Assembly: GCA_004017535.1 (NCBI GenBank)
Contig: SAJS01000011.1
Location: forward strand, 124,001-188,000
Reading direction: 5' to 3'
Length of the DNA stretch: 64,000 bases
From: Mesorhizobium sp.
GTDB taxonomy: Bacteria; Pseudomonadota; Alphaproteobacteria; Rhizobiales; Rhizobiaceae
Under the pieces are notes generated by a model. The model did no database searches. It was given only the letters and a program-made list of their open reading frames with translations, and was not told the origin of the DNA. The position numbers were made by a program, and so were the translations under genes. Of the stretch, positions 7,560 to 16,506 are shown in pieces. The number at the start of each line of letters is the position of its first letter. The first letter of the stretch is position 1.

Positions 7560-9037
7560 GCCGCGTCCTTCCACGGATCAGCCACCCGCGGCCATATAGG
7601 CCGGTTCAGCTTCCGATAGTCCGTCTTCGCAGGGTTGCTCGGATAGGAGCTCGGCGCTGCGACATAGATAATCTCGGCGGCGATCGGCGCGAAGCCGGCG
7701 TAGAAATGGTTTGTGGATTTGATCAGAAGGATATCCTTGTCCATCGGATCGATGCCGATGTTGGAGAAGACATCCGGCTCGAAGGTCTGGGTGCGGTTGG
7801 TGTTCAGGATGACGTCGACTTCCGTGCCCTCGATGCGCACCACCGCCGACGGTCCCAGCGTCACCCGGCTCGGCCCGAAGCTTTGCCAGCCTTCGTTGGT
7901 CGTCTTCAGCACCGTGACGCGCGCATCGATCGGCTCGCCCGCCTGCGGCCCGGCCTTGCCGCCGAAGCGCAGGTCGATCACCGCGCCCTCGCCGGCTGCG
8001 TGGCAGAAGGTCACGGCGATCGGGTCCCAGATCGTCGCCACGCCGACCTTGTTCACGCCGCGCTGGAGCAGCTCGCGCAACACGATGGTGCCGTCGCCCG
8101 GCACGCCGCCGCCGGGATTGTCCCAGATGTCGGCGATCACCACCGGCTTCTCCTGGCGCGTCGCGCGCACGGCAAGCGCCCGTTCGATGCCCGCCGAGGC
8201 GGAGAGCATCATCATCGCGGTCTGTTCGCGCAGCGCATAGAGCTCGCGGCCGAGGGTTTCCGCCAAAGCGTCACCCTTTGCCTTGTCGTTGTCGGTGACG
8301 ACCAGGATGCGCGTGCCCATCTCCGGCACATCGGCGGCCATGAAGCCGTGGATGACCGAGACCGACAGCACGCGCTCCTTGCCGTGCAGCGTCTTGATCC
8401 TGTCGACGAAGGAGCGCATCGGCTCGCGGCTGGTCGGCAGTACCTGGATCATGCGGCAGTCGAAGGTCGAGATGACAGGCTTGATCTCGCCGCGCGCCGC
8501 GGCAAGGCCGAGCTCGGCGACATGCTCGCCGCGCTCATAGAAATCGGTATGCGGGAATTCGAGGAAATAGGCCATGACATCGCAGGCCGCGACCCGTTTC
8601 GGCGTCAGATGGCTGTGCGGATCGAACTCCGAAGCGATCACCACTTTCGGGCCGACGATGGCGCGGACACGCTCCAGCAGATCGCCTTCGCAATCGTCAT
8701 AGCCTTGCGCGACCATCGCGCCATGCAGGCCGAGGATCACGGCATCGACCGGCAGCGCTTCCCTTAGCTGGCCAAGAATCTCGTCGCGCAGCGCCTCATA
8801 GGTCTGCCGCTGCACCAGGCCGCCGGGCTCGGCCCAGGTGGCGGTGCCTTCGATGACGGTGAGCCCTTCCGTCGCGGCGCGCTTGCGCAGCGCCACGATC
8901 GGCGAGGAGCAGAGCGTCGGCGTCGCCGGATGCTTGCCCGGACCGGCATAGAAGGCCATCTCGAAGGACGACCGGTCGGTCGGCACCGGCGAGAAGGTGT
9001 TGGTTTCCGTCGCCAGCGAGGCTGTGAAGATGCGCAT
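7517..9037 (-). CDS. M81 family metallohydrolase (MlrC / microcystinase C-like)
   Basis: A 506-residue protein of the MlrC family, which in sphingomonads degrades linearised microcystin peptides. In rhizobia members usually sit with ABC transporters and their natural substrate is unknown. The metal-binding stretch SEFDPHSHLTPKR is present near residue 170, and DIWDNPGGGVPGDGT and IKSTNHFYAGF mark the C-terminal half. It is the last gene of the minus-strand ABC transporter operon, 78 bases after the second permease. The last dozen or so residues (PPSPLVGEGG) are encoded by a palindromic repeat, so the tail is probably acquired. Confidence 0.82.
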   Translation of the reverse strand: MRIFTASLATETNTFSPVPTDRSSFEMAFYAGPGKHPATPTLCSSPIVALRKRAATEGLTVIEGTATWAEPGGLVQRQTYEALRDEILGQLREALPVDAVILGLHGAMVAQGYDDCEGDLLERVRAIVGPKVVIASEFDPHSHLTPKRVAACDVMAYFLEFPHTDFYERGEHVAELGLAAARGEIKPVISTFDCRMIQVLPTSREPMRSFVDRIKTLHGKERVLSVSVIHGFMAADVPEMGTRILVVTDNDKAKGDALAETLGRELYALREQTAMMMLSASAGIERALAVRATRQEKPVVIADIWDNPGGGVPGDGTIVLRELLQRGVNKVGVATIWDPIAVTFCHAAGEGAVIDLRFGGKAGPQAGEPIDARVTVLKTTNEGWQSFGPSRVTLGPSAVVRIEGTEVDVILNTNRTQTFEPDVFSNIGIDPMDKDILLIKSTNHFYAGFAPIAAEIIYVAAPSSYPSNPAKTDYRKLNRPIWPRVADPWKDAAPPSPLVGEGGSAR

Positions 9038-9052
9038 GAACGCTCCCTAGAC

Positions 9053-9110
9053 TTCTTGTTTTCGCAATTTCGGACGAAAACCGCTGCGTGATTTTCCTGG
9101 AATTGCCGGG
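9053..9110. repeat. RIME-like mosaic repeat fragment
   Basis: CGCAATTTCGGACGAAAACC followed by a TTTTCCTGGAATTGC block is the reverse orientation of the GCAATTCCAGGAAAA..CGGAATTGCG element also found at 23722-23785 and 47480-47550. It sits between the permease and the M81 gene. Confidence 0.65.
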
Positions 9111-9114
9111 ATTG

Positions 9115-9939
9115 CTATTTGACGGCCCCGAGCGCAAGGCCCCGGACGAGGTAGCGCTGCAGCCAGATGAAAAGGATCGCCACCGGCAGCGTCGCCAAGA
9201 GCGTGGCGGCCATTACATGGTGCCATTCGATTGTATAGCGGCCGGCGACGAGCGAGAAAACCTGGATCGGCAGCGTGTAGCTTTCCTGGCTGCGCAGCAT
9301 GGTGAGCGCCACGACGAACTCGTTCCAGGCATTGATGAAGGTGAAGATCGCCGTCACGGCCATCGCCGGCAGGCAGAGCGGCAGGAACACCTTGCGCAAG
9401 GTCAGCCAGCGGCCGGCGCCCTCCATCCAGGCCGCCTCCTCGAGGTCGCGCGGGATGGTGTCGAAATAGCTTTGCAGCATCCACACCGTGAAGGCGACGT
9501 TGAAGGCCATGTAGATGAAGCCGAGCGCGGTGGTCGACTCGACCAGGCCCCAGGCGGCCATCAGCCTAAACAGGCCGAGCACCAGCACGATCGGCGAGAT
9601 CATCTGCGAGATCAGCAGGAACTGTCGGAAGGCGCCATAGCCGGCAAAGCGGAAACGCGACATGGCATAGGCGGCCGGGACCGAGATCAGGATGGCGCCG
9701 ATAGTCGCCAGCGCCGAGACATAAAGCGAATTCAGAAGCGCCTGGCCGAAGCCGGTCGCCACCCACATGTCGGCGAAATTCGACCAGCGAAATTCGCTCG
9801 GCCACCAGGTGGGCGTCAGCACCTCCGTACGCGGCTTGACGGCGGTCAGGAACATCACCGCGAAGGGGAAGATCGTCACCACGATCAACGGAGCCAGCAG
9901 CAGCCAGGCGATGATGGTGCGTTTCAGCTTCGGCGTCAT
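9115..9939 (-). CDS. Carbohydrate ABC transporter permease, MalG type
   Basis: A 274-residue inner-membrane permease with six predicted helices, the first at residues 9-30 ([21 protein letters not shown]). The EAA coupling loop [19 protein letters not shown] lies about two-thirds along. Length and layout match MalG/UgpE partners of CUT1-type sugar importers. Its start overlaps the stop of the MalF-type permease by four bases (ATGA), showing translational coupling. The substrate is not evident from the permease. Confidence 0.9.
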   Translation of the reverse strand: MTPKLKRTIIAWLLLAPLIVVTIFPFAVMFLTAVKPRTEVLTPTWWPSEFRWSNFADMWVATGFGQALLNSLYVSALATIGAILISVPAAYAMSRFRFAGYGAFRQFLLISQMISPIVLVLGLFRLMAAWGLVESTTALGFIYMAFNVAFTVWMLQSYFDTIPRDLEEAAWMEGAGRWLTLRKVFLPLCLPAMAVTAIFTFINAWNEFVVALTMLRSQESYTLPIQVFSLVAGRYTIEWHHVMAATLLATLPVAILFIWLQRYLVRGLALGAVK

Positions 9940-10805
9940 GCGCGCTGCTCCCGCATGGCCAGCCGCACATAGATCATGGTGAAGACGAGCAGGATCGCGA
10001 ACATCACCAGCGAGACGGCGGAAGCCTCGCCCAGTTTGCCGATGCGGAAGGCGAGCTTATAGAGATGCGTGACCAGAATGTCGGTCGAGTTCGCAGGCCC
10101 GCCTTGCGTCATCACCCAGATGATCGGGAAGGAGTTGAAGACATAGATGGTGTTGAGCACGATCGCGATGTTGATGAAGGGTTTGAGCAGCGGAAAGGTG
10201 ATCTCGCGGAACTGCTGGAACAGCGTCGCGCCCTCCAGCGCGGCCGCCTCATAGAGATCGTCGGGGATCGACGACAGGCCGCCGAGGAAAATCGTGGTGG
10301 TGAACGGCACCGTCACCAAGATGCCGATCAGCACCTGCATCGGGAAAGCGGTCTCGGCGCTCGCCAGCCACTGGATGTTCTGGCTGATCAGGCCGAGCTT
10401 CATCAACGCCGAATTCAGCATGCCGCTTTCGCCGTTGAGCGCCCAGCGCCAGACCACCGCGGTCATGGTCAGCGACACCGCCCAGGGCAGCATGATGATG
10501 ACGCGAGCGAGCCCGCGGCCATAAAAATCCATGTTGAGGATCATCGCCACAGGAATCGACAAAAGCAGCGCGCCGCCCACGACCAGCACGGTCCAGAGCC
10601 CGGTACGCCAAAGTGCTGCGACGAAATCCGGATCGGCGAACAGCTCGGTGAAGTTGGCAAGGCCACTGAACTCGCGCAACTGGCCGAAGCGGTTGACGTC
10701 ATGCGTCGAGATCTGGATCAGGTCCCAGACCGGCCAGAAGATCACCACCGCCGCCAAGAGCAGGCTGGGCAGCGTCAGCAGGTAAGGCAGGAAACGATTT
10801 TGCAT
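9936..10805 (-). CDS. Carbohydrate ABC transporter permease, MalF type
   Basis: A 289-residue inner-membrane permease. I placed the start at ATG 10805 ([19 protein letters not shown]), where the first transmembrane helix begins; the longer frame runs through repeat sequence. The EAA loop reads [19 protein letters not shown]. It pairs with the downstream MalG-type permease in a CUT1-type importer. The gap to the upstream binding-protein gene is about 370 bases and is filled by a palindromic repeat, which may set the usual excess of binding protein over permease. Confidence 0.9.
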   Translation of the reverse strand: MQNRFLPYLLTLPSLLLAAVVIFWPVWDLIQISTHDVNRFGQLREFSGLANFTELFADPDFVAALWRTGLWTVLVVGGALLLSIPVAMILNMDFYGRGLARVIIMLPWAVSLTMTAVVWRWALNGESGMLNSALMKLGLISQNIQWLASAETAFPMQVLIGILVTVPFTTTIFLGGLSSIPDDLYEAAALEGATLFQQFREITFPLLKPFINIAIVLNTIYVFNSFPIIWVMTQGGPANSTDILVTHLYKLAFRIGKLGEASAVSLVMFAILLVFTMIYVRLAMREQRA

Positions 10806-10875
10806 CGGCTGGTTTTTGCTCTGATCCGTTCTTTTCAACCGTTCAGTTGAAATCTTCCCGGGGTCTGCGCTGCCC

Positions 10876-11040
10876 CTCACCTGCCTGCCGGCATCCTCTC
10901 CCCGTATAGTGACGGGGAGAGGGGCGCTGTCGCCGGCGATTTCGCTAATCGCCAAGGTGGCAGGAAAAGCGCCAGCGTTGCAGCCCCAGCTCTTTCTCCC
11001 CGTCCCTATACGGGGAGAAATGCCCGGCAGGGCAATGAGG
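10876..11040. repeat. Double-hairpin palindromic repeat inside the ABC operon
   Basis: It has two perfect 11-bp hairpins, CCTCTCCCCGT/ACGGGGAGAGG at 10895-10922 and TTTCTCCCCGT/ACGGGGAGAAA at 10993-11020. Both are enclosed by outer arms CTGCC-GCCGG and CCGGCAGGGC. It fills the gap between the binding-protein gene and the first permease gene on the minus strand. The rest of 10806-11175 shows no gene. Confidence 0.85.
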
Positions 11041-11175
11041 CGGCCGACGTAGAAGATTTGTCCCTTTGTCTGGAATGATTACCTGTCCGTCCGGCTATTC
11101 GGTCGAACATCTTCCAGAAAGATGTGGCGCGCCCCGCGGGGGTAGGGCGCGCCACGGGCGCAGGGAGATACGCCC

Positions 11176-12402
11176 TTATTTCTTGAGCACCGCGTTGGCC
11201 TTGGCCGCCGCGTCCTTCAAGCCAGCCTCGGGATCGCCGCCGAGATAGATCTTCTGCATGGCGTCCGAGGTGATCTGGGCGATCTCCTCCCAACCCGGGA
11301 TGACCGGCGCGAAGCGGGCGTCGGGCAGAAGCGCGGTGAAGGCGGCGAGGTCGGCGTTGTTGACGTAATAGTCCATCTTCGCCTCTTCCTTGTTCACCGG
11401 CAGGAAGCCTTCGCCCTGCGTGAACTTGGCGCGCTGCTCCTTGGTGAACAGGAAGTCGAGCAGCTTCCAGGCCTCGTCCTTATTCTTGGAGTTCTTGAAC
11501 ATGATGATCGAGTCGGTGACGCCATAGGTGCCGCGCGCGCCGGTCGGGCCGGCCGGGATGGCGGCGACGCCATATTTCAGGTTCGGCGCTTCTTCCTTGA
11601 TCTGGTTGGACAGGAAGGGCGCGGTGATCATCATGCCGACCTTGCCCTGCTTGAACAGGTTCTGCACGTCCTCGCGGTTGTTGGAAGTGACGCCTGGCTC
11701 GGTCAGGCCCTCGTCGATCATCGACTTGTAGAGCTTGGCCGCTTCGAGCGCGCCGGGCGTGCTCAGGCCGGACGTGCCGTCCTTGTTGAGGATCTCGGTG
11801 CCCTGCGACCACATCGCATAGTAGTAATAGACGTCGGTCTCGATCTCCTTGCCCTGCAAGCCGAAGCCGAAGGCGCCGACCGCCTTGATCTTGCGGGCGT
11901 CTTCCTGCAACTCGGTCCAAGTGGCCGGCGGCTTGGCGATGCCGGCCTTCTCGAACAACTCCTTGTTGTAATACATGGCGCGCGCGGAAGCCGCGATCGG
12001 CAGGCCATAGGTGTGCCCATTCATGATAGAGGGCTGCAGGAATGTGTCGATGAACCGGTCCTTGAACTCGGGCTTGATATAGCTGTCGAGCGGCTCGGCG
12101 ACATCTTGCTGGACGAAATCGATCAGCCAGCGTGTGCCGATGATCGAGAGATCGGCATTGGTGCCGGCGGTGATGTCGGTGGTGAGCTTCTGCAGGAGCA
12201 CGTCCCACGGCACCACTTCATATTTGATGGTGATGCCGGGATTGGCCGCCTCGAATTCCTTCTTCACCGCTTCGAAATAGGGGCCGGTCTTGGCGCTGTA
12301 TTCCGCGACGGTGACGCGCACCTCGCCCGCATCCGCAGGCGCGGCAAGCGCCAGGATGCTCATCCCGGCCAGCAGGCCGGCAGTCCATTTCGCAAGGCTC
12401 AT
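11176..12402 (-). CDS. Extracellular sugar-binding protein of an ABC importer
   Basis: A 408-residue periplasmic solute-binding protein of the family-1 (MalE-like) type. A signal peptide (MSLAKWTAGLLAGMSILALAAPADA) is followed by VRVTVAEYSAKTGPYFEAV, then DLSIIGTRWLIDFVQQ and AMYYNKELFEKAGI, all typical of the fold. GGGAGAG lies five bases before the ATG. It is the first gene of the minus-strand operon and is divergent from the SDR gene. The substrate is unknown; the linked SDR and RpiR regulator point to a sugar, polyol or amino-sugar. Confidence 0.88.
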   Translation of the reverse strand: MSLAKWTAGLLAGMSILALAAPADAGEVRVTVAEYSAKTGPYFEAVKKEFEAANPGITIKYEVVPWDVLLQKLTTDITAGTNADLSIIGTRWLIDFVQQDVAEPLDSYIKPEFKDRFIDTFLQPSIMNGHTYGLPIAASARAMYYNKELFEKAGIAKPPATWTELQEDARKIKAVGAFGFGLQGKEIETDVYYYYAMWSQGTEILNKDGTSGLSTPGALEAAKLYKSMIDEGLTEPGVTSNNREDVQNLFKQGKVGMMITAPFLSNQIKEEAPNLKYGVAAIPAGPTGARGTYGVTDSIIMFKNSKNKDEAWKLLDFLFTKEQRAKFTQGEGFLPVNKEEAKMDYYVNNADLAAFTALLPDARFAPVIPGWEEIAQITSDAMQKIYLGGDPEAGLKDAAAKANAVLKK

Positions 12403-12457
12403 CTCAACTCTCCCATTGATGCACGTTGGCGCCTGGCCCTTATGAGGCGCAGGATTT

Positions 12458-12474
12458 ATGTTACTTTCCTACAT
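12458..12474. promoter_or_regulatory. Candidate operator dyad, copy 1
   Basis: ATGTTACTTTCCTACAT is a near-dyad (ATGT...ACAT) in the divergent region between the binding-protein and SDR genes. A similar 17-mer occurs 51 bases away. It is a plausible site for the RpiR-type regulator encoded at the end of the plus-strand operon; this is inferred from position and symmetry only. Confidence 0.45.
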
Positions 12475-12508
12475 TATCCATGATCCGGCGCCGCGCAAGG
12501 GGATAATC

Positions 12509-12525
12509 ATGTTGCTTAATTACAT
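12509..12525. promoter_or_regulatory. Candidate operator dyad, copy 2
   Basis: ATGTTGCTTAATTACAT agrees with copy 1 at 13 of 17 positions, including both ATGT and ACAT ends. It lies about 50 bases before the GTG start of the SDR gene. Confidence 0.45.
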
Positions 12526-12575
12526 TTGCTTGGATAGCGTATTGGCTCAAAATAAGGGGTGGAGGAGCGCGCAGC

Positions 12576-13346
12576 GTGGGTTCGACAGACGAGTTCGAAG
12601 GCAAGACTGTCGTCGTCACCGGAGCCGGCGGCGGCCTCGGCTCGGCGATCGTCAAGCTCATGGCCGAACGCGGCGCGCACATCGTCGGCTGCGACCAGTC
12701 GGCGGAGGCATTGGCCAGCCCGCATATCGCCTCGCGCCATGTCTTCAACCTGCTCGACCGGGCGTCGATCGAAGCCGCGATCCCGGCGCTGCTCGACCAA
12801 GACGGCGTTCCCGACATCCTAATCAACAATGCCGGCTGGACGCGCGCCGAGACGCTGGCGGCGCTGACAGCTGACAAGATCGAGCAGGAGCTCGACCTCA
12901 ATCTGGCCGGCGTGATGAGTTTCGCCGATCCGCTGATCAAGGCGATGGCGGGGCGCGGTTCGGGCAGCGTCGTCTTCATCTCCTCGGTCAATGCTATCGC
13001 GCATTTCGGCAATCCGGCCTATGCGGCGGCCAAGGCCGGCATCAACGCCTATGCCAAATCGGTCGCCGTCGAGCTCGGCCGCAGCGGCTTGCGCGCCAAT
13101 GTGGTGTGCCCGGGATCGATCCGCACCGCCGCGTGGGACCATCGCCTGGCCAAGGACCCCGAGATCCTCGGCCGGCTGAAGCGGCTCTATCCGCTTGGCC
13201 GCATCGTCAATGCTTCCGAAGTGGCGGAGGCCGTGGCCTTCCTTGCCTCCGAGCGCGCTTCCGGCATAACTGGCGCCGTGGTGCCTGTGGACGCCGGCTT
13301 GACGGCCGGCTACCTGCCTTTCATCGACGACATATTGGGAGCGTGA
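12576..13346 (+). CDS. SDR family dehydrogenase
   Basis: A 256-residue classical short-chain dehydrogenase. The nucleotide-binding motif TGAGGGLGSA is near residues 15-24, NNAGW follows near 88, and the catalytic Ser-Tyr-Lys reads SSVNAIAHFGNPAYAAAK. It starts with GTG at 12576 behind a GGAGGAG ribosome site. It opens the plus-strand half of the transporter locus and is followed two bases later by the ATPase gene, so it very likely oxidises the imported sugar or polyol or an intermediate. Confidence 0.88.
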   Translation: MGSTDEFEGKTVVVTGAGGGLGSAIVKLMAERGAHIVGCDQSAEALASPHIASRHVFNLLDRASIEAAIPALLDQDGVPDILINNAGWTRAETLAALTADKIEQELDLNLAGVMSFADPLIKAMAGRGSGSVVFISSVNAIAHFGNPAYAAAKAGINAYAKSVAVELGRSGLRANVVCPGSIRTAAWDHRLAKDPEILGRLKRLYPLGRIVNASEVAEAVAFLASERASGITGAVVPVDAGLTAGYLPFIDDILGA

Positions 13347-13348
13347 CC

Positions 13349-14416
13349 ATGACCGACGTCCAGTTCCGCAACCTGTCGAAATCCTTCGGCCAGCACAAAA
13401 TCCTCGAAGACATCAACCTCGACATCAAAACCGGCGAGTTCGTCGTGCTTGTCGGCCCGTCCGGCTGCGGCAAATCCACGCTTTTGCGTATGCTGGCGGG
13501 GCTGGAGACGATCACCTCCGGCGACCTCATCATTGGCGGCACGCGCGCCAACGACCTGCCGCCGCAGAAGCGCAACATCGCCATGGTGTTCCAATCCTAC
13601 GCGCTGTTCCCGCATCTGAAGGCGTCGGAAAATATCGGCTTCGGCCCAAAAATCCGCGGCGAGAACCGCGCCGCGATCGACGACAAGGTGAAGAAGGCTT
13701 CGGGCGTACTCAACCTCTTCTCCTATCTCGACCGCTATCCGCGGCAATTGTCGGGCGGCCAGCGCCAGCGCGTCGCCATGGGCCGCGCCATCGTGCGCGA
13801 ACCTTCGGTGTTCCTGTTCGACGAGCCGCTCTCCAATCTCGACGCGCAATTGCGCGTGCAGATGCGCACCGAGATCAAGGCGCTGCACCAACGGCTGAAA
13901 TCGACCATCGTCTACGTCACCCACGACCAGATCGAGGCCATGACCATGGCCGACCGCATCGTGGTGATGGACCGTGGCCGCATCCAGCAGGTCGGCCAGC
14001 CGCTGGAGCTTTACGATCGGCCTGCCAACAAATTCGTCGCCGGCTTCATCGGCTCGCCGTCGATGAGCTTTGTCTCGGGCGCGCTGAAGACGGCCGGAGC
14101 CCAGTCCTGGTTCGAGACCAAAGGCGGCGGCCGGCTGGCGCTTGCCGCCAGCGCGGCTTCCGGCAGCGACACCGTCGAGGCCGGCATCAGGCCCGAGCAT
14201 TTCGTGGTCGGTGCCGGCGACGAGGCCATCGACATCAAAGTCGATGTCGTCGAGCCGACCGGCTCGGAGACCCATGTGTACGGTTCGGTTGGCGACGACA
14301 CGGTGCGCGCTGTGTTCCGCGACCGGCTGAAGGTCAAGCCCGGAGACCGGCTGCCGGTGAGCGTCGACCCGCGCAACATCCACCTCTTCGACAAGGCGAC
14401 CGGCCTGCCGCTGTGA
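13349..14416 (+). CDS. Sugar ABC transporter ATPase (UgpC/MsmK type)
   Basis: A 355-residue ATP-binding subunit of a CUT1 importer. Walker A GPSGCGKST is at 36-44, the Q-loop VFQSYALFPH at 80-89, the signature LSGGQ at 134-138 and Walker B FLFDEP at 155-160. The C-terminal third is the regulatory TOBE-like part (GIRPEHF, VDVVEPTGSETHVYG). It sits between the SDR and RpiR genes and probably energises the two minus-strand permeases, since that operon has no ATPase of its own. Confidence 0.92.
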   Translation: MTDVQFRNLSKSFGQHKILEDINLDIKTGEFVVLVGPSGCGKSTLLRMLAGLETITSGDLIIGGTRANDLPPQKRNIAMVFQSYALFPHLKASENIGFGPKIRGENRAAIDDKVKKASGVLNLFSYLDRYPRQLSGGQRQRVAMGRAIVREPSVFLFDEPLSNLDAQLRVQMRTEIKALHQRLKSTIVYVTHDQIEAMTMADRIVVMDRGRIQQVGQPLELYDRPANKFVAGFIGSPSMSFVSGALKTAGAQSWFETKGGGRLALAASAASGSDTVEAGIRPEHFVVGAGDEAIDIKVDVVEPTGSETHVYGSVGDDTVRAVFRDRLKVKPGDRLPVSVDPRNIHLFDKATGLPL

Positions 14417-14423
14417 GAAGACG

Positions 14424-15305
14424 ATGAAGAGCCCGGCCGACATCATCACCCGCCTGCAATTGATGTCGCAGGACGGCACCAAATCTGACCGACGGCTGGC
14501 GGGGTTGGTGCTTTCCGACCTCGATTTCGCGTCCAAAGCGGCCATCTCGGAGATCGCCGCGCGCGTCGCCGTCAGCGAGCCGACCGTCACCCGCTTCTGC
14601 CGCAATCTCGGCTGCGAGGGGCTGCGCGATTTCAAGTTCTACCTGGCGCAGGCGATCGCCATCGGCGGCCAGTACCTGTCGCCGGAACCACTTAGCCGCG
14701 ACGCGCGCGAGCAGCGCATCGCGTCGGCGATCACTGAGGCGGCGATTGCCGCCATCCAGCGCGCCAGCGAAAACCTCGACATGACGACGCTGTTGGATGT
14801 TGCCGCCCGGATTGCAAGCTCCGGCAATGTGCTCTGCATCGGCTCCGGCGGCATCTCCTCGATGATGGCGACGGAGATGCAGAACAGGCTGTTCCGGCTC
14901 GGACTCTCGGCGCTCGCCCAGACCGATGGCCAGCTGCAGCGCATGTATGCCGCCGTCGCGACGCCGGAGACGACGCTGCTTGCCTTCTCCGTCTCGGGCT
15001 ATGCGCGCTCGGTGATCGAGGCGGTCGAGGTTGCACAGCAATATGGCGCTGCCACCGTCGCCATCACCGCGCCTGACTCGGCCCTGGCCAAGGTCGCCGG
15101 CACGGTGATCCTTTTGCAGTCGGTCGAGGACGGCAACATCTACAAGCCGACCTCGTCGCGCTACGCGCTCCTGGCGATCGTCGACATGATCGCCACCACG
15201 GTGGCGGAATCGCGCGGACCGAAAGTGCTGGAGAATCTGCGCCGCATCAAGCAGAGCGTGAACACGCTCAAGGTGGACGATCCGAAGCTGCCGCTGGGCG
15301 ATTGA
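14424..15305 (+). CDS. MurR/RpiR family transcriptional regulator
   Basis: A 293-residue regulator. The N-terminal helix-turn-helix is in SKAAISEIAARVAVSEPTVTRFCRNLG (split here by description: the recognition part is SEPTVTRFCR, about residues 51-60). A SIS sugar-phosphate-binding domain covers roughly 110-250 (GNVLCIGSGGISSMMA, LAFSVSGYARSVIEA). It is 7 bases after the ATPase stop, so it belongs to the plus-strand operon. It probably senses a phosphosugar or amino-sugar intermediate and controls the divergent promoters. Confidence 0.9.
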   Translation: MKSPADIITRLQLMSQDGTKSDRRLAGLVLSDLDFASKAAISEIAARVAVSEPTVTRFCRNLGCEGLRDFKFYLAQAIAIGGQYLSPEPLSRDAREQRIASAITEAAIAAIQRASENLDMTTLLDVAARIASSGNVLCIGSGGISSMMATEMQNRLFRLGLSALAQTDGQLQRMYAAVATPETTLLAFSVSGYARSVIEAVEVAQQYGAATVAITAPDSALAKVAGTVILLQSVEDGNIYKPTSSRYALLAIVDMIATTVAESRGPKVLENLRRIKQSVNTLKVDDPKLPLGD

Positions 15306-15319
15306 GTGATTTTGGAGGC

Positions 15320-15476
15320 TCACCCTCACCCGGATTGCCGACCGAATTGCGAAGAGCAATTTGGGGCAATCCGACCTCTCCCCAAGGGGAGAGGAGCAGG
15401 TCGGCGCCAGCGCCAACCTCTTCTCCCCGCCGGGGAGAAGGTGGCCGCGTAGCGGCCGGATGAGGGGGCGTCGCCA
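15320..15476. repeat. GGGGAGA-type palindromic repeat
   Basis: It contains the hairpins CTCTCCCC-AA-GGGGAGAG (about 15377-15394) and CTTCTCCCC-GCC-GGGGAGAAG (about 15419-15439), plus GGCCGC-GTA-GCGGCC. It lies between the convergent rpiR and DUF167 genes and may terminate both. Confidence 0.75.
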
Positions 15477-15479
15477 GCG

Positions 15480-15791
15480 TTATTTGCTAAGCGTCTGGAG
15501 CCGCTCTAACAGTTCAGTTGCATCCCCCAGAATCCGCAGCGTTTTCAACCGCGAGGTGCCGCCGGCGACCACGGAAACGGCCGACACCGGCACACCCAGC
15601 GCCTTGGCCATCATCCGTTCCAGCGCTTGATTGGCGGCGCCGTTTTCCGGCACGGCGCGCACGCGGGCCTTGAGGTGACTGCACCCGTCGGCAGCGATCT
15701 CGATGCCGTCGATCCGGTCGAGCGCCGCTTTCGGCATCAGCCGCACGAAGAGGTCGATGCCGTTGTCGCGCGGCCGAAACGGCGTGCTCAT
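15480..15791 (-). CDS. DUF167 family protein
   Basis: A 103-residue protein of the YggU/DUF167 family. It carries FVRLMPKAALDRIDGIE, then LKARVRAVPENGAANQALERMMAK, the family's most conserved stretch, and ends in TSRLKTLRILG. Its function is unknown, but it is small, soluble and widely paired with YggT. Its ATG overlaps the stop of the yggT gene (TGATG), so the pair is translationally coupled. Confidence 0.9.
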   Translation of the reverse strand: MSTPFRPRDNGIDLFVRLMPKAALDRIDGIEIAADGCSHLKARVRAVPENGAANQALERMMAKALGVPVSAVSVVAGGTSRLKTLRILGDATELLERLQTLSK

Positions 15792-16090
15792 CAGCCGCCG
15801 GTGACGACCCAGGACCAGACCGTGGTGACCAGGAACTGCCGGATGAAGAAAAGGATCAGAAGCAGGATGATCGGCGAAATGTCGATGCCGCCGAGATCGG
15901 GCATGAAGCGGCGGATCGGGCGCAGGGCCGGCTCGGTCAACCGATAGAGCATGTTGCCGACGCTGCCGACGAACTGGTTGCGCGAATTGACGACATTGAA
16001 GGCGTAGAGCCAGGAAAAGATCGCCGAGGCGATGATGATCCACCAATAGATATCAAGCGCCATGACGATGGTCTGAATAAGGGCGATCAT
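15791..16090 (-). CDS. yggT: YggT family membrane protein
   Basis: A 99-residue inner-membrane protein with two hydrophobic segments ([20 protein letters not shown] and a C-terminal [15 protein letters not shown]) flanking [21 protein letters not shown], the YggT hallmark. The longer frame opening at 16219 has no sensible protein before MIALIQ, so I used ATG 16090. YggT proteins have been linked to osmotic or cell-envelope functions, but the mechanism is not firm. Confidence 0.9.
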   Translation of the reverse strand: MIALIQTIVMALDIYWWIIIASAIFSWLYAFNVVNSRNQFVGSVGNMLYRLTEPALRPIRRFMPDLGGIDISPIILLLILFFIRQFLVTTVWSWVVTGG

Positions 16091-16254
16091 GCCGGTCTCC
16101 GAATTGTCGCCGACATGTAGCCATTGCTTGGCGTGCGGGCAAGGCCCGCGGGCTTGGCGAGCGGGCAAGTCCCGCCCGCACGGGTCTGTGGCTGGCCCAT
16201 CGTTTCGCCTTGACATCAAACGGGCGCGACCGATACAAGCCGATCCGCTGGAAC

Positions 16255-16330
16255 GGGGCTGTAGCTCAGCTGGGAGAGCGCATCGTTCGCAATGATGAGG
16301 TCAGGGGTTCGATCCCCCTCAGCTCCACCA
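16255..16330 (+). tRNA. tRNA-Ala (anticodon CGC)
   Basis: A 76-nt cloverleaf. The acceptor stem GGGGCTG pairs with CAGCTCC (one G-T pair), followed by an encoded CCA. The D arm is GCTCAGCTGGGAGAGC, the anticodon stem CATCG/TGATG holds loop TTCGCAA giving anticodon CGC, and the T arm is AGGGG-TTCGATC-CCCCT. All parts are intact. Confidence 0.95.
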
Positions 16331-16506
16331 GCCAGCACAAGCGTTCGCTTGTCGACGGCTTCTGCCTCCTCGCTCGCCATTTCGTGACCGCCGGATTTCG
16401 GGCCGCGTGCCTGGAACCAATGGCGGGGCAATTCGGTTCAGCTATAGTTTTGAAGCTGATAATGCCCAGCCCGCTGGGCAAGCGGCGATTCTCGAGGAGT
16501 TCCATC

